Positions 53,773 to 63,711 of a stretch of DNA of 64,000 nucleotides are shown here, piece by piece. Made by a program: the position numbers and the translations under genes. How positions within the stretch are numbered: position 1 is the stretch's first letter; each line of letters starts with the position of its first letter. Below the pieces are notes generated by a model that worked only from the letters and a program-made list of their open reading frames with translations, did no database searches and was not told the DNA's origin. This stretch comes from Pseudomonas sp. TTU2014-080ASC (GTDB lineage Bacteria; Pseudomonadota; Gammaproteobacteria; Pseudomonadales; Pseudomonadaceae), in NCBI RefSeq assembly GCF_001446935.1, contig NZ_LKKK01000001.1, positions 186,001 through 250,000 on the forward strand. Reading direction: 5' to 3'.

Positions 53773-54471
53773 CTATTTGGACTTCTGCAACTCATGCAGC
53801 TGGACTTCAATATCCAGATCCGGGTTTTCGCGCTGAATTTTTTGCTTAAGCACCTCAGCCTCGCTGGACTTTCCGTCTTCACGTAATTGCAGCAACTCCT
53901 TCAACTGCTCCATAACAGCAGCATCAAGATCAGTCATCTGGGCCTCATCTGCTGAAGCAACCGGCGCAACCGGAGCACCAGCTGCCGCTGCCGAATAGTG
54001 CTGCGGGCTTACTTCACTCAGTCGCTCCTGCTTAAAACTCTCAGCGAAAACGGCATCAGGCTTGGCCACTCTGGCACGCATTTCCGGTGCAGGTGCAGCC
54101 ATTTGCAGTGGCGCATGTATCGGTGCTTGTCGCGCAGCAGCTGGCATCACGGCCGAAGCAGGAACAGCATCATAGGTTGCTGATGCGGGCTCAAACTGAC
54201 GCCAAGTCAGACTGACTGCGACCCCCAGGCAGGCCACCCCCGCCAGCGCCAGTGACCAGCGCTGCTGGCCGCGACCAGCAAATAACCAAGCCTTAATACG
54301 TGCGGCAAGGCTGCGTTCTTTTTCCACGGCGACACGCTGCTCTATTGCTGCACGGGCAGCGGCAAGAATCCGTGCATCCAGTGCGGCACTTGGCTCACCC
54401 TGCGCGTGTGTACGGAAGTGCTCCAGCATCTGCCGCTCTTGCTCAGGAGTCATGGGTGGTTGGTGCTTCAT
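53773..54471 (-). CDS. Putative anti-sigma factor
   Basis: The 232-residue protein has a soluble N-terminal segment (about 1-60), one membrane helix (about 72-90, SLALAGVACLGVAVSLTW) and a long Ala/Pro-rich periplasmic part ending in a coiled-coil-like segment (LKELLQLREDGKSSEAEVLKQKIQ). Its start overlaps the sigma factor stop by four bases. That topology and coupling are those of anti-sigma factors; the usual zinc-binding HxxxCxxC is not seen. Confidence 0.75.
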   Translation of the reverse strand: MKHQPPMTPEQERQMLEHFRTHAQGEPSAALDARILAAARAAIEQRVAVEKERSLAARIKAWLFAGRGQQRWSLALAGVACLGVAVSLTWRQFEPASATYDAVPASAVMPAAARQAPIHAPLQMAAPAPEMRARVAKPDAVFAESFKQERLSEVSPQHYSAAAAGAPVAPVASADEAQMTDLDAAVMEQLKELLQLREDGKSSEAEVLKQKIQRENPDLDIEVQLHELQKSK

Positions 54472-55049
54472 AGGGACAACTCCTCGGCCGCAGGATCAGC
54501 CAGCAACCGACGTAACTTCTGCATTGCATAGCGTAAACGGCTCTTTACCGTCTCCGCGGGAGTCTGAGTCAACTCCGCGATATCAGATAATTCCAGATCA
54601 CCGTGGGCACGCAGCAAGAAGACCTCCCGCTGCTCCTCAGGTAAGTCTGCCAGCGCAGCCTGTAAACGCTGTTGGTCTCTGCTCAGGTTGAGCTGCTGCT
54701 CAGGACTTGGCTGCGGGTCGGGCTGGGCATGTTGAGTTTCATCGTACTCATCATGCCCAGCCTGGTGCCGACCGTTCTTACGCCAGTGGTCAATCAGGCG
54801 GTTACGGGCGATCTGAAACAACCAGGTTTTGAACAGCACCGATTCGCGCTGATCACTCTGAGTACGGATCAGGCTCATCCAGGTGTCCTGAAATACCTCT
54901 TCGGCCAGAACCTGATCGCCACACAAGCCCAAGATGAAGCGAAACAAGCCAAGCCGGTGTCGTTCATATAACTGGGTAAAAGCCGCGGCATCACCGCGGC
55001 GGTAGCGTCGCAACAAGGCGACATCATCTTCCATGAGGGGCTGATTCAC
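54468..55049 (-). CDS. ECF-type RNA polymerase sigma factor
   Basis: The 193-residue protein has sigma region 2 (about 15-85; FTQLYERHRLGLFRFILGL, FQDTWMSLIR) and region 4 (about 130-185; LPEEQREVFLLRAHGDLELSDIAELTQ). It starts with GTG at 55049, overlapping the stop of the vWA gene (GTGA), and ends overlapping the anti-sigma gene. It would redirect RNA polymerase to an envelope-related regulon that is not identifiable here. Confidence 0.9.
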   Translation of the reverse strand: MNQPLMEDDVALLRRYRRGDAAAFTQLYERHRLGLFRFILGLCGDQVLAEEVFQDTWMSLIRTQSDQRESVLFKTWLFQIARNRLIDHWRKNGRHQAGHDEYDETQHAQPDPQPSPEQQLNLSRDQQRLQAALADLPEEQREVFLLRAHGDLELSDIAELTQTPAETVKSRLRYAMQKLRRLLADPAAEELSL

Positions 55050-56737
55050 TGTTGCACTCGTGCAGGCGTGGAACGGGAGTTCTCAGTTTGCAGGCTGCGG
55101 GCCAGTTCTGCCAACTGGACGAACTCTGCCCGCAAGCCAAAGTGATCCTCCCCCTTGGCCTTGCGCGCCAGCTCCACACTATCCGCCATAGTGAAATCTC
55201 CCATGTAAGTTGAACCTTTGAGCTGCTGGGCAAATGCTGACACCGCAGCAGCAAAACGCAGGTCGTCGCTGGCTTGCTCAATCGGCTTCACATCAGCTGC
55301 GGCAATCGGCTGTTCGAGTAGCTTGCTGTTGCTCTGGCCTACGGGCTTGTAGCGAATCCGCAACCAGGCCATTTCACCGGCTTTGCCGTTGGGCTTATCT
55401 GCATTTTGGTAACGCAGAGGCTCCAACCAGCCTTTGTTGCCGCGGGGAATCACTTCATACAACGCTGTAACCGTATGCCCTGCTCCAATCTCACCGGCAT
55501 CCACTTTGTCATTACTAAAATCCTCACGCTTGAGTGCACGGTTTTCATAGCCCAGCAGACGATATTCACTGACCTCAGCCGGATTGAACTCCACCTGAAT
55601 CTTCACATCACTGGCCACCGTCGCCAGGGTTGAACTGAGCTGCTCGACCAACACCTTGCGGGCCTCACGCAAGTTGTCGATGTAGGCATAGTTACCGTCT
55701 CCGGCATCGGCCAACTGCTCCATCAAGCGCTCGTTGTAGTTGTCCGTACCAAAACCGAGTGTTGTCAGAGAAACGCCCGTTTTGCGCTTCTCAGCAGCCA
55801 GGTCTTTTAGTGCATCGAAGTCACTGACACCAACATTGAAGTCACCGTCAGTGGCTAAAAGGATTCGGTTGATACCATTTTTAATGAAGCCTTGTTCTGC
55901 CTGCTTATAGGCCAACTGAATCCCTGACTCACCTGCCGTGGAGCCACTGGCGATCAACTGATCGATGGCTTCTCGAATCTTCGCCTTGTCCTTTCCCGAC
56001 GTGGGTTCCAGTACAACCTGAGACGACCCGGCATAAGTCACCAGCGATACTTTGTCCTCCGGCCGCAGTTGATCCACCAACAGTTTCAAGGTCGACTGCA
56101 CCAGTGGCAGCCCTTCTTTACGGTCCATCGAGCCAGAAACATCTACAAGAAACACCAAATTGGCTGGCGGCAACTCTGCTGTCTGCACATCCGACGCCTT
56201 GATCGCTATACGCAGCAAGCGACTTTGAGCATTCCAAGGGTTTGTGGCCAGATCCGTCTGAATACCGAACGGAACATCCCCTCTCGGCAGCGGGTAGTCA
56301 TAAGGGAAATAATTGACCATTTCTTCCAGTCGTACAGCATCCTTGGGCGGTAATTGCCCCTGGTTGAGGAAGCGACGTACGTTGGAATAGCTGCCGGTAT
56401 CGACATCGATACTGAAGGTAGAAACCGGGCTCTGCGCCACAGAATGCACTGGATTGTCATCCTGCTTCTGATACTGCTCCCGGCTTGGCTCGCGATAAGC
56501 TCGCTCCATCTGCATGTCCGGCATAGGCATAGCAGCGTAGGCAGCGACGGGCATAGGCATCACCGGATGGTGAGCGCGGCTGGCTTTCTCGATCCCCAGA
56601 TTTCGGCTCACCTCAGCCTTACTGACTTGATCAGCTTGCTGTTCCTGAGTGCTGGAGTTACAGGCCGAAAGCGTTAGAGCGAGCGGTACAGCAAAGCCGG
56701 CTAACAGCGGTCGGAATACCGAATTAGGGTAAGACAT
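55046..56737 (-). CDS. von Willebrand factor A domain lipoprotein (YfbK-like)
   Basis: The 563-residue protein has a lipobox LSAC at about residue 26, an N-terminal von Willebrand-associated domain, and a vWA domain (about 190-365) with MIDAS motif DVSGSMD at about 198-204. A C-terminal YfbK-type domain (DUF3520 group, about 380-550) contains GAGHTVTALYEVIP. CAGGAG precedes the ATG. Such proteins bind partners through a metal. It leads the operon with the sigma and putative anti-sigma genes. Confidence 0.9.
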   Translation of the reverse strand: MSYPNSVFRPLLAGFAVPLALTLSACNSSTQEQQADQVSKAEVSRNLGIEKASRAHHPVMPMPVAAYAAMPMPDMQMERAYREPSREQYQKQDDNPVHSVAQSPVSTFSIDVDTGSYSNVRRFLNQGQLPPKDAVRLEEMVNYFPYDYPLPRGDVPFGIQTDLATNPWNAQSRLLRIAIKASDVQTAELPPANLVFLVDVSGSMDRKEGLPLVQSTLKLLVDQLRPEDKVSLVTYAGSSQVVLEPTSGKDKAKIREAIDQLIASGSTAGESGIQLAYKQAEQGFIKNGINRILLATDGDFNVGVSDFDALKDLAAEKRKTGVSLTTLGFGTDNYNERLMEQLADAGDGNYAYIDNLREARKVLVEQLSSTLATVASDVKIQVEFNPAEVSEYRLLGYENRALKREDFSNDKVDAGEIGAGHTVTALYEVIPRGNKGWLEPLRYQNADKPNGKAGEMAWLRIRYKPVGQSNSKLLEQPIAAADVKPIEQASDDLRFAAAVSAFAQQLKGSTYMGDFTMADSVELARKAKGEDHFGLRAEFVQLAELARSLQTENSRSTPARVQQ

Positions 56738-56839
56738 GAGGCGTCTCCTGATACGAGTGATAAACCATTCGCTCAGGTAGACGCAGAGACAAGCTAATAC
56801 GGGTTAAGCGCTGCCGGGGAATTCCCCGACAGCAGATGC

Positions 56840-58279
56840 TCAGGCGCTTTCCATCTCGGCCTGACACAGTTGAGTAGCCAGTAAACCCAAAGTCATCACC
56901 GCCCGCTCACTCTCGCGGTTCCACGGCACCCCGCAGTTAAGCCGAATACAGTGGTTGAACTGCTCGGTGTTACTGAAGATCAGCCCCGGCGCAATGCTTA
57001 TCCCCTGTTTCAGGGCCTGCAGATGAATGTCTTTGGTATTCACACGTGCAGGCAGACTGACCCAGAGGATAAAACCACCTTTAGGGCGACTGATCTGCGT
57101 GCCTTCCGGGAAGTACTGCTGCACCGCCAACTGGAACAGGTTGAGGTTTCTGCGGTACTCCTGCCGGATAGTTCGCAAATGCCGGTCATATCCACCGTTT
57201 TCCAGATAGGCCGCCACGGCCATCTGCGTCACGCTGCACGCCGAATAAGTGGTGAAGGTCTGTAAACGCTCGATCTCTTCTTGATGCCGTCCAGCCACAA
57301 CCCAGCCAATCCGAACACCTGGTGACAATGTTTTGGAGAAGCTGGAGCAGTAGACCACGCGGGCATCACGGTCCAGAGCCTTCAGAGCCCGGGTCGTGCC
57401 CTGCTCAAACATCAGCTCGCCGTAAATATCATCCTCAATCACCTGGAAGTCATAGCTCTCTGCCAGCCTGAGCAGGTGCCGCTGCCGCTCTTCCGGCATC
57501 GTGCTTCCCAGCGGATTACTCAGTCGCGTAGTCAACACCAACGCTCGGATAGGCCACTGATTGGCCGCCAACTGCAAGGCCTCAAGGCTGATGCCGGTGG
57601 CCGGGTCACTGGGAATCTCAATAACTTTCAGCCCCAACAGGTCAGCTACCTGTAACAGGCCGTAATAGGTCGGCGACTCCACTGCAATCAAGTCACCAGG
57701 ACGAGTCAGTACCCGCAGGCTCATGTGCACAGCATCCACACAACCGTGGGTAATCACCACTTCAGACGGGTCCACCACAACCCCGGCATCTCGCATGCGA
57801 ATGGCAACCTGGCGGCGCAACAACTCATAACCAGGACTGAACATATAGCCGAAGGCACGGGCTGTCTGAAAACGCGTGACCTTAGCCAGCTGCTGGCTCA
57901 ACGCGCGAACCGGCAGGTACTCCACATGTGGCACTGCCGCCCCCAGCGGAAACACACCATCGCGCCGGGACTCTGACAGCACTTGGTTAATGATGCTGCC
58001 GCGAGTCACCAGGCCAGGTCGTTCCACCCGGGCAATATCCGGTGTAGCAGCCGTCAACGCCGGGCTCTGGTGAACATAAAAGCCCGACTGCGGGCGAGCC
58101 CGAATCAGGCCCTGATCTTCGAGGTTAGCGTAGGCTTGCAGGACGGTTGCATGGCTCACATTCAACTGCGTGCTCATCTTACGCACCGAAGGCACACGCT
58201 CTCCGGGCTGATAAACACCACGACGGATATCATCCGCCAGTTGTTGAGCAATACGCTGATACAGCAACAAACTCGTCAT
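56840..58279 (-). CDS. MocR-type transcriptional regulator (GntR helix-turn-helix plus aminotransferase domain)
   Basis: GGGAGG precedes the ATG at 58279, giving 479 residues. Residues 1-75 form a GntR winged helix (GERVPSVRKMSTQLNVSHATV), the rest a fold-type I aminotransferase domain with the PLP lysine at about residue 315 in SSFSKTLSPGVRIGW. MocR regulators sense PLP or amino compounds; the target is usually an adjacent gene, here not obvious. It is monocistronic. Confidence 0.9.
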   Translation of the reverse strand: MTSLLLYQRIAQQLADDIRRGVYQPGERVPSVRKMSTQLNVSHATVLQAYANLEDQGLIRARPQSGFYVHQSPALTAATPDIARVERPGLVTRGSIINQVLSESRRDGVFPLGAAVPHVEYLPVRALSQQLAKVTRFQTARAFGYMFSPGYELLRRQVAIRMRDAGVVVDPSEVVITHGCVDAVHMSLRVLTRPGDLIAVESPTYYGLLQVADLLGLKVIEIPSDPATGISLEALQLAANQWPIRALVLTTRLSNPLGSTMPEERQRHLLRLAESYDFQVIEDDIYGELMFEQGTTRALKALDRDARVVYCSSFSKTLSPGVRIGWVVAGRHQEEIERLQTFTTYSACSVTQMAVAAYLENGGYDRHLRTIRQEYRRNLNLFQLAVQQYFPEGTQISRPKGGFILWVSLPARVNTKDIHLQALKQGISIAPGLIFSNTEQFNHCIRLNCGVPWNRESERAVMTLGLLATQLCQAEMESA

Positions 58280-58387
58280 AACCCCGCCTCCCGCTAACTG
58301 AACCGTTACAGTATAGGCAGTTGACACGACTGAACCGGCACAGTTTATTTTTTTGTCGCCAGTACAGAAACTGCACCTAAAAATAAA

Positions 58388-58410
58388 AAGCCCCGCACAA
58401 GGCGGGGCTT
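58388..58410 (-). terminator. Terminator of the OmpA-like operon
   Basis: AAGCCCCGC and GCGGGGCTT form the stem; on the minus strand it is followed by TTTATTTT, 21 bases after the OmpA-like stop codon. Confidence 0.85.
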
Positions 58411-58430
58411 ACATAGCCGCGCGGAGCAAG

Positions 58431-59240
58431 TCAGCGCATCAGGCCCAGCTTGCCGTTCTCATCCGAGATCACCACTTCCACACGGCGATTCTGGGCACGG
58501 CCTTTTTCTGAGGCATTCACAGCAACCGGAAAGCTTTCACCGTATCCCTGCACCTCGATGCGCTTGGAATCGATGCCCAGCTCAACCATCACATCCGCCA
58601 CCGCCTGAGCTCGCGCTTTGGACAAGCGCAGATTGTCCTCCTCGGCACCAGTGTTATCGGTGTAGCCCTCAATCCGCACCACCCGGCGCGGATTGAGCTG
58701 CAGATACTGCACCAGCTTCAGAACTGCGCGGTTAGCCGCAATGTGCAAATCAGCGTGACCGGTATCGAACAGCACATCGCCCAACGTCATCACCAGACCA
58801 CGCTCAGCCTCGTTCGAAGCCAGACTTGCAATCTGCTCCTCAAGCCAGCTGCCCTGATCCTGCACATTCAAAAACCGGGCCTCGCGGACTGCCAGACGCA
58901 GGCGCTGTTCATCCAGTTCAAGCCTGGCAGCCTGCTCCTGATTAAGGTTCAACTGGCTCTTTTGCTCGGCAATCGCCGAATACTGCCGGCTCAAGTATGC
59001 ATAGTGGGCGACATCGTCAGAGCTGCCCCAATAGTTACTCAGGCGCTCAGCGCGGGCCAGCGACTCGCCAGCACGGATCAGATCCTTGGGCGCGCTGCGC
59101 AGTACATCTGCATCACCACTAAGACGCTCATACGCCTCCTGTGCCTGCTGCAACTCAGCCATGCTCTGGGGACTGCTGGCACAGCCACTGAGCACGGCAG
59201 ATCCAGTCAACACAGCCAAGGCAAATAACGAAACTCTCAT
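58431..59240 (-). CDS. OmpA-family peptidoglycan-binding lipoprotein
   Basis: The 269-residue protein has a lipobox LSGC at about residue 20, a helical coiled segment with an Ala/Glu-rich DUF4398-like part (about 25-130), and an OmpA domain (about 145-265) with IEGYTDNTGAEEDN and LSKARAQAVADVMVE. It should tether the outer membrane to peptidoglycan. Its start overlaps the preceding gene by four bases (ATGA), so the two are coupled. Confidence 0.9.
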   Translation of the reverse strand: MRVSLFALAVLTGSAVLSGCASSPQSMAELQQAQEAYERLSGDADVLRSAPKDLIRAGESLARAERLSNYWGSSDDVAHYAYLSRQYSAIAEQKSQLNLNQEQAARLELDEQRLRLAVREARFLNVQDQGSWLEEQIASLASNEAERGLVMTLGDVLFDTGHADLHIAANRAVLKLVQYLQLNPRRVVRIEGYTDNTGAEEDNLRLSKARAQAVADVMVELGIDSKRIEVQGYGESFPVAVNASEKGRAQNRRVEVVISDENGKLGLMR

Positions 59241-59596
59241 TGCAAGCCCCCAAGCTGCTTACGCAAGCGTGTAATGCCATTGCGCAACTCGGTCAGCTGT
59301 TGCTTGCTCTTGGCGGTCAGGTGCTCTGCTTCAGCCAGGCGCGCATCCAGTTCGGCCTGCTCCGCGTAAGTACGGGCCTCTTTGAAAGCCCCCTCCGTCA
59401 CTGCAGCCTGAGCCAGGGAAAACTTCTCTTCGGCCTGACGCAAATTGGTGGAGTCGTCTGGACTAACGCCCAGCGATTTGGCTTGGCTGATCGCCTGCTC
59501 TGTCAGACGGATTTGTTCAACAGGTTCTGGATCGGTAGATGCACAGCCAGCAAAAATCAGCGGCAGCAGCGCAACGCAAAGATGACGGTAACTCAC
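59237..59596 (-). CDS. DUF4398-type lipoprotein
   Basis: A GTG start at 59596 (AGGGA upstream) gives a 119-residue lipoprotein with lipobox FAGC and a helical, charged body (LAQAAVTEGAFKEARTYAEQAELDARLAEAE). It pairs with the OmpA-like lipoprotein by four-base overlap, the common arrangement of this family. Function is unknown; an envelope-stability role is inferred. Confidence 0.8.
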   Translation of the reverse strand: MSYRHLCVALLPLIFAGCASTDPEPVEQIRLTEQAISQAKSLGVSPDDSTNLRQAEEKFSLAQAAVTEGAFKEARTYAEQAELDARLAEAEHLTAKSKQQLTELRNGITRLRKQLGGLQ

Positions 59597-59605
59597 TCAA
59601 ATTCC

Positions 59606-60433
59606 CTACTCTTTAGCCTCATCCGGGCTGGGTAGCTGTTGCTCTTTCCATAGTTTCAGGTTGTTTTCCAGCAAACGCGCCGGCACGCCTTTATCCATGG
59701 CCTCTGTCATTTTCTGCGCAAGCTTACCCCTGAGCCAGGCATCATTACAGGCTGAATTGTGGGACAGCGTCAGATAGAGCCCTTCGCTGGAGATCGGCGG
59801 GTCCAGCACCAGCAAGTTCTCCCCAAACCCTTCACTGTCTGCCAGCGCCTGGCCAGGGTAGCGCTCATACAACACATAATCGGTACGTCCGAGCAGTAGC
59901 TTCTTAAACGCCTGAGTCAGACTGGATACTCCCTCCAGCGTCAGGTTGCTCTTCGCGTAAGCATCGAATTCCTGACCAAAGCTGTTGTTGACCAGCGTGT
60001 CACCCGTACGTCCTTTCAAGTCTTCCCAGCTGGCATACGGAAACTCCGCCCCCCGGTTCACCCAGACCACATTAGCCGTGGTGTAAAACGCCGGATGGAT
60101 GTAATCCATAACCGCCAGACGCGGTTTGGTGAGAAAGGCACCGGCGATTAAGTCAACACGCCCCATGCGAACTTCATCCTGAGCCCGCGACCAAGGGCCG
60201 GTATAAATGACATCAATGTTCAGTTCGAGTTCTTTACCGATGTACTTAAGCAGGTCAGCGTTAGCACCAATGAGTTGCTGCGGATTCTGCGGGTCGCGCC
60301 ATAAATACGGCGGATATTCCGGATTGCCAGTGGCAACCAGGCGCTCACACTTTCCCGCGCCATAAGAAACCACTGGCACAAGCAAGAGCCCCAACACAAC
60401 TGCAACGGATTTACGCCAACCACGTTTTAGCAT
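59606..60433 (-). CDS. Periplasmic substrate-binding protein, amino acid receptor type
   Basis: The 275-residue protein has a signal peptide (cleavage near SYG) and the SBP family 3 fold (YPPYLWRDPQNP, GANADLLKYIGKELE, RMGRVDLIAGAFLTK). It ends nine bases before the lipoprotein pair, so it may lead that operon. No permease or ATPase is adjacent, so it may act as a sensor-type or orphan receptor; the ligand is unknown. Confidence 0.82.
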   Translation of the reverse strand: MLKRGWRKSVAVVLGLLLVPVVSYGAGKCERLVATGNPEYPPYLWRDPQNPQQLIGANADLLKYIGKELELNIDVIYTGPWSRAQDEVRMGRVDLIAGAFLTKPRLAVMDYIHPAFYTTANVVWVNRGAEFPYASWEDLKGRTGDTLVNNSFGQEFDAYAKSNLTLEGVSSLTQAFKKLLLGRTDYVLYERYPGQALADSEGFGENLLVLDPPISSEGLYLTLSHNSACNDAWLRGKLAQKMTEAMDKGVPARLLENNLKLWKEQQLPSPDEAKE

Positions 60434-60598
60434 CGGTTATTCCCGGAATAAAAATGCAAGTTCGGCTTATACACTCGCGAACGACTACCTTGAAATACTA
60501 GCTCATGTTACTGCCGTGCTATCACCTCCACGGTTGCGCGCACAATAAAGATATCGGGCAGATAAGAAATTGACGGTGGTCAGAAGTAGATAACTTAT

Positions 60599-60934
60599 TC
60601 ATAAAGCGCCTAATACTCCATACACCAGCGCTCCACACAACGTCGGCAGGGCCACACCGCCACGGGCAACTAAACGTACCAACACCACAACCGCCAGAGC
60701 CAGCGCAGTACGTGACAACTGTGACGGTGCAAATGCAGGCGCAATCACACCCCAGACAGACACCATCAACAACGCACTTATCGCAGCCGGGCCAACACCT
60801 GCCAACCAGCGCCCCATACGATTGGATGCCACTGACTCCGATCTGTGCTGGCGGCGGGCATGCCTAAAGGGCAACCAGCGCAGCAAAAAAGTGCCAATAC
60901 CACAGGCAAGTATTATCCAGAACATTTCAAGCAT
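60599..60934 (-). CDS. azlD: AzlD-type branched-chain amino acid exporter subunit
   Basis: The ATG at 60934 overlaps the end of azlC by eight bases and gives 111 residues with three to four membrane helices (LACGIGTFLLRWLPF, ALALAVVVLVRLVARGG). The family forms the small subunit with AzlC for export of branched-chain amino acids or analogues. A longer 131-residue frame starts inside azlC and was rejected. Confidence 0.88.
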   Translation of the reverse strand: MLEMFWIILACGIGTFLLRWLPFRHARRQHRSESVASNRMGRWLAGVGPAAISALLMVSVWGVIAPAFAPSQLSRTALALAVVVLVRLVARGGVALPTLCGALVYGVLGAL

Positions 60935-61634
60935 CGGCCTTCCCCCAAACAGCATGGGCCAACGCACCTGCCAGAATAGCCAGAACCAATGCATTGTAAT
61001 TCGCGAGATACAAACCCAGCAGCGCTGCAGTGACTGCAGCTACTCCAATCGGCAACCACCAGCGGCGCACTCCGGTTTCCAGCAGCAGCGCACAGAACAG
61101 CGCAGGCAGTACAAAGGCCAGGCCATCGCGCACCGCATCAGGCCACTGACTGACCTCGCCCACCAGCACTACCCCTATCAGTGTGCCGCCGACCCAGGCT
61201 ACATACGCTCCGACCTGCAGCCCTAGCAACCAATACTCACGGGCAGCAGGCGCAACCGACGGCATCTTGCTCATAGCTGTAGCGAAGACTTCATCGGTCA
61301 GCCCGAAAGACTGCAACGGGCTGCGCACCTGTGGTGGGGCGGATAACCCCGGAACCAGCGCTGGCCCGTAAAGGACATGCCGCGCATTCATCAGCATCAC
61401 CGTCGGTAGTGCAGTCCACATCCCAGCCCCGGAAGCGAGAAGCGAAATCAGCAGAAATTGGCTGGCACCGGCATAGACCAGAAAAGACACCAGCACGGCG
61501 ATAGATGGTGGCAGGCCTGCCTGAACAGCAGCCACTCCAAACGAGAAGGCAATCGGCAAATAACCGGCCGCAATAGACAAACTGTCAACGAGACCTGCAC
61601 CCACCATGCGCAGCTTGGAACGCATCACCTGCAT
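60927..61634 (-). CDS. azlC: AzlC-type branched-chain amino acid exporter subunit
   Basis: From the ATG at 61634 (GAGGG upstream) the product is 235 residues with seven or so membrane helices; ASQFLLISLLASGAG, NARHVLYGPAL and SFGLTDEVFA are AzlC signatures. It forms an exporter with AzlD. No Lrp-type regulator is next to it. The operon stands apart from etfBA by a terminator. Confidence 0.9.
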   Translation of the reverse strand: MQVMRSKLRMVGAGLVDSLSIAAGYLPIAFSFGVAAVQAGLPPSIAVLVSFLVYAGASQFLLISLLASGAGMWTALPTVMLMNARHVLYGPALVPGLSAPPQVRSPLQSFGLTDEVFATAMSKMPSVAPAAREYWLLGLQVGAYVAWVGGTLIGVVLVGEVSQWPDAVRDGLAFVLPALFCALLLETGVRRWWLPIGVAAVTAALLGLYLANYNALVLAILAGALAHAVWGKADA

Positions 61635-61764
61635 GAACTGCACCCTCTTCTCATTCGGGACTCCTAATAGAGCGCCTTGCGCACATTTAGCCAAGCCTCA
61701 ACTCAACTCCATTTACCCAACCACTTACAACACTAACTTCACCCAAGCATTAAAATTCCGACAC

Positions 61765-61794
61765 AAAAAACCCGCTCAGAGAGCGGGTTTTTTT
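61765..61794 (-). terminator. Terminator after etfA
   Basis: AAAAAACCCGCTC and GAGCGGGTTTTTTT form a symmetrical hairpin with T runs on both strands, 16 bases after the etfA stop codon. Confidence 0.92.
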
Positions 61795-61809
61795 AAGCTG
61801 CAAACTGAA

Positions 61810-62739
61810 TTAAACCAGTTTTTCCAGCTCAGGTACGGCTTCGAACAGATCAGCAACCAGACCGTAGTCAGCAACCTGGAAGATAGGCGCTTCTTCGTCT
61901 TTGTTGATCGCAACGATCACTTTCGAGTCTTTCATACCAGCCAAGTGCTGGATCGCACCGGAGATGCCCACCGCGATGTACAGCTGCGGAGCAACGATCT
62001 TACCGGTCTGACCAACCTGCATGTCGTTCGGTACAAAGCCTGCGTCAACCGCGGCGCGGGAAGCGCCCACAGCAGCACCCAGCTTGTCAGCCAGGGAGTA
62101 CAGGTGCTTGAAGTTGTCGCCGTTCTGCATGCCGCGGCCGCCGGAAACGACGATTTTGGCGGCAGTCAGTTCAGGACGGTCAGACTTGGCCAGCTCTTCG
62201 CCAACGAAAGCCGATTTGCCAGCGTCGCCACCAACGGACACAGCTTCAACAGCAGCGCTACCGCCTTCAGCAGCAGCGGCATCAAAGCCAGTACCACGAA
62301 CGGTGATCACTTTGATGGCAGCGGAAGACTGCACAGTAGCAATAGCGTTACCGGCATAGATCGGACGCTTGAAGGTGTCAGCGCTTTCAACAGCGATGAT
62401 TTCAGAGATCTGGTCCACGTCCAGCTGAGCGGCTACGCGCGGCAGGATGTTTTTGCCGTTGCTGGTAGCAGCAGCCAGGATGTGGCTGTAGCCAGCGCCC
62501 AGCTCAGCAACCAGCGGTGCTACGTTTTCTGGCAGCTGATTAGCGAAAGCCGCGTTGTCAGCAACCAGCACCTTGGCAACGCCAGCGATTTTTGCAGCAG
62601 CTTCAGCAGCCGCGCCGCAACCTGCGCCAGCAACCAGTACGTGTACATCACCGCCGATCTTCTGGGCAGCAGTCACAGTGTTCAGAGTGACAGGAGCCAG
62701 CGCAGCGTTAGTGTGTTCTGCAACAACCAAGATAGCCAT
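61810..62739 (-). CDS. etfA: Electron transfer flavoprotein alpha subunit
   Basis: The 309-residue protein shows the C-terminal FAD domain: VSGGRGM at about 190, [39 protein letters not shown] and [13 protein letters not shown]. With EtfB it accepts electrons from acyl-CoA dehydrogenases such as AtuD and passes them to ETF-quinone oxidoreductase. Its ATG directly follows the etfB stop codon. Confidence 0.97.
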   Translation of the reverse strand: MAILVVAEHTNAALAPVTLNTVTAAQKIGGDVHVLVAGAGCGAAAEAAAKIAGVAKVLVADNAAFANQLPENVAPLVAELGAGYSHILAAATSNGKNILPRVAAQLDVDQISEIIAVESADTFKRPIYAGNAIATVQSSAAIKVITVRGTGFDAAAAEGGSAAVEAVSVGGDAGKSAFVGEELAKSDRPELTAAKIVVSGGRGMQNGDNFKHLYSLADKLGAAVGASRAAVDAGFVPNDMQVGQTGKIVAPQLYIAVGISGAIQHLAGMKDSKVIVAINKDEEAPIFQVADYGLVADLFEAVPELEKLV

Positions 62740-63489
62740 TTAGATTACCTTCGCTTCGTTCTTCAGTTTCTCGACCAGTTCAGCTACAGACTTGACCTTG
62801 ATGCCAGCGCTGCGGGCAGCCGGAGCTTCAACTTTCAGGGTCTTGACGGTAGAGGCGGTGGAAACACCCAGGTCAGCCGGAGTGACGGTTTCCAGCGGCT
62901 TTTTCTTGGCCTTCATGATGTTTGGCAGAGACGCGTAACGCGGCTCGTTCAGACGCAGGTCAGTGGTCACGATCGCAGGCAGGTTCAGCGCAACAGTCTG
63001 CAGACCGCCGTCGATTTCGCGGGTCACGTTAACTTTGTCACCAGCAACTTCGACTTTAGAAGCGAAAGTACCCTGAGCAAAACCAGTCAGTGCGCCGAGC
63101 ATCTGGCCAGTTTGATTGTTATCGCTGTCGATGGCCTGCTTACCGAGGATAACCAGCTGAGGCTGTTCTTTATCGACAACGGCTTTCAGCAACTTAGCCA
63201 CCGCCAGAGAGTTAAGCTCCTCATTGGACTCAACCAGAATGGAGCGATCAGCGCCCAGAGCCAAAGCAGTACGCAGCTGCTCTTGAGCAGTGGACGGGCC
63301 GATGGTGACGACAACGATTTCGCTCGCAACACCCTTTTCTTTCAGGCGTACAGCTTCTTCAACAGCGATTTCGCAGAAAGGGTTCATCGACATCTTGACG
63401 TTAGCGAGATCGACACCGCTGTTGTCCGCTTTTACACGAACTTTGACGTTGTAGTCGACCACTCGTTTGACAGCTACAAGAACCTTCAT
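62740..63489 (-). CDS. etfB: Electron transfer flavoprotein beta subunit
   Basis: From the ATG at 63489 (GAGGAA upstream) the protein has 249 residues, the family standard. [35 protein letters not shown] and [17 protein letters not shown], with AMP-binding residues, are typical. An upstream in-frame start at 63552 was rejected. It is the first gene of etfBA, divergent from the ETF-quinone oxidoreductase gene. Confidence 0.97.
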   Translation of the reverse strand: MKVLVAVKRVVDYNVKVRVKADNSGVDLANVKMSMNPFCEIAVEEAVRLKEKGVASEIVVVTIGPSTAQEQLRTALALGADRSILVESNEELNSLAVAKLLKAVVDKEQPQLVILGKQAIDSDNNQTGQMLGALTGFAQGTFASKVEVAGDKVNVTREIDGGLQTVALNLPAIVTTDLRLNEPRYASLPNIMKAKKKPLETVTPADLGVSTASTVKTLKVEAPAARSAGIKVKSVAELVEKLKNEAKVI

Positions 63490-63695
63490 GGATTCCTCGT
63501 TACTCTCCGGTGAATATGGATGTCGCCAGAAGCGAACATGGCGGGGACGCAAACCGGCCGGGACCGGGAGTCAACCACATGGATGGCAGACACAAAAACC
63601 GCCCGTATCTTGACCTCCGGACCGTGACTGGTCAATACCGCAAACAGCCTAGTCATCGGCGGTGTAGTAAGATTCTAACAGCCCTACAGAAAATT

Positions 63696-63709
63696 CAAAC
63701 AAACGTTTG
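63696..63709. promoter_or_regulatory. PsrA-like operator in the etf divergent region
   Basis: CAAAC at 63696-63700, four bases, then GTTTG at 63705-63709 fits the published PsrA consensus (G/C)AAAC N2-4 GTTT(G/C). It ends two bases before the -35 box of the ETF-quinone oxidoreductase promoter. Confidence 0.65.
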
Positions 63710-63711
63710 TA

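Noticed and set aside
61606..63513. A 635-codon plus-strand open frame opposite etfA and etfB
   Set aside because: It runs antisense to canonical etfBA, with Ser/Val/Phe-rich low-complexity content and no domain; it is a shadow of the real genes.
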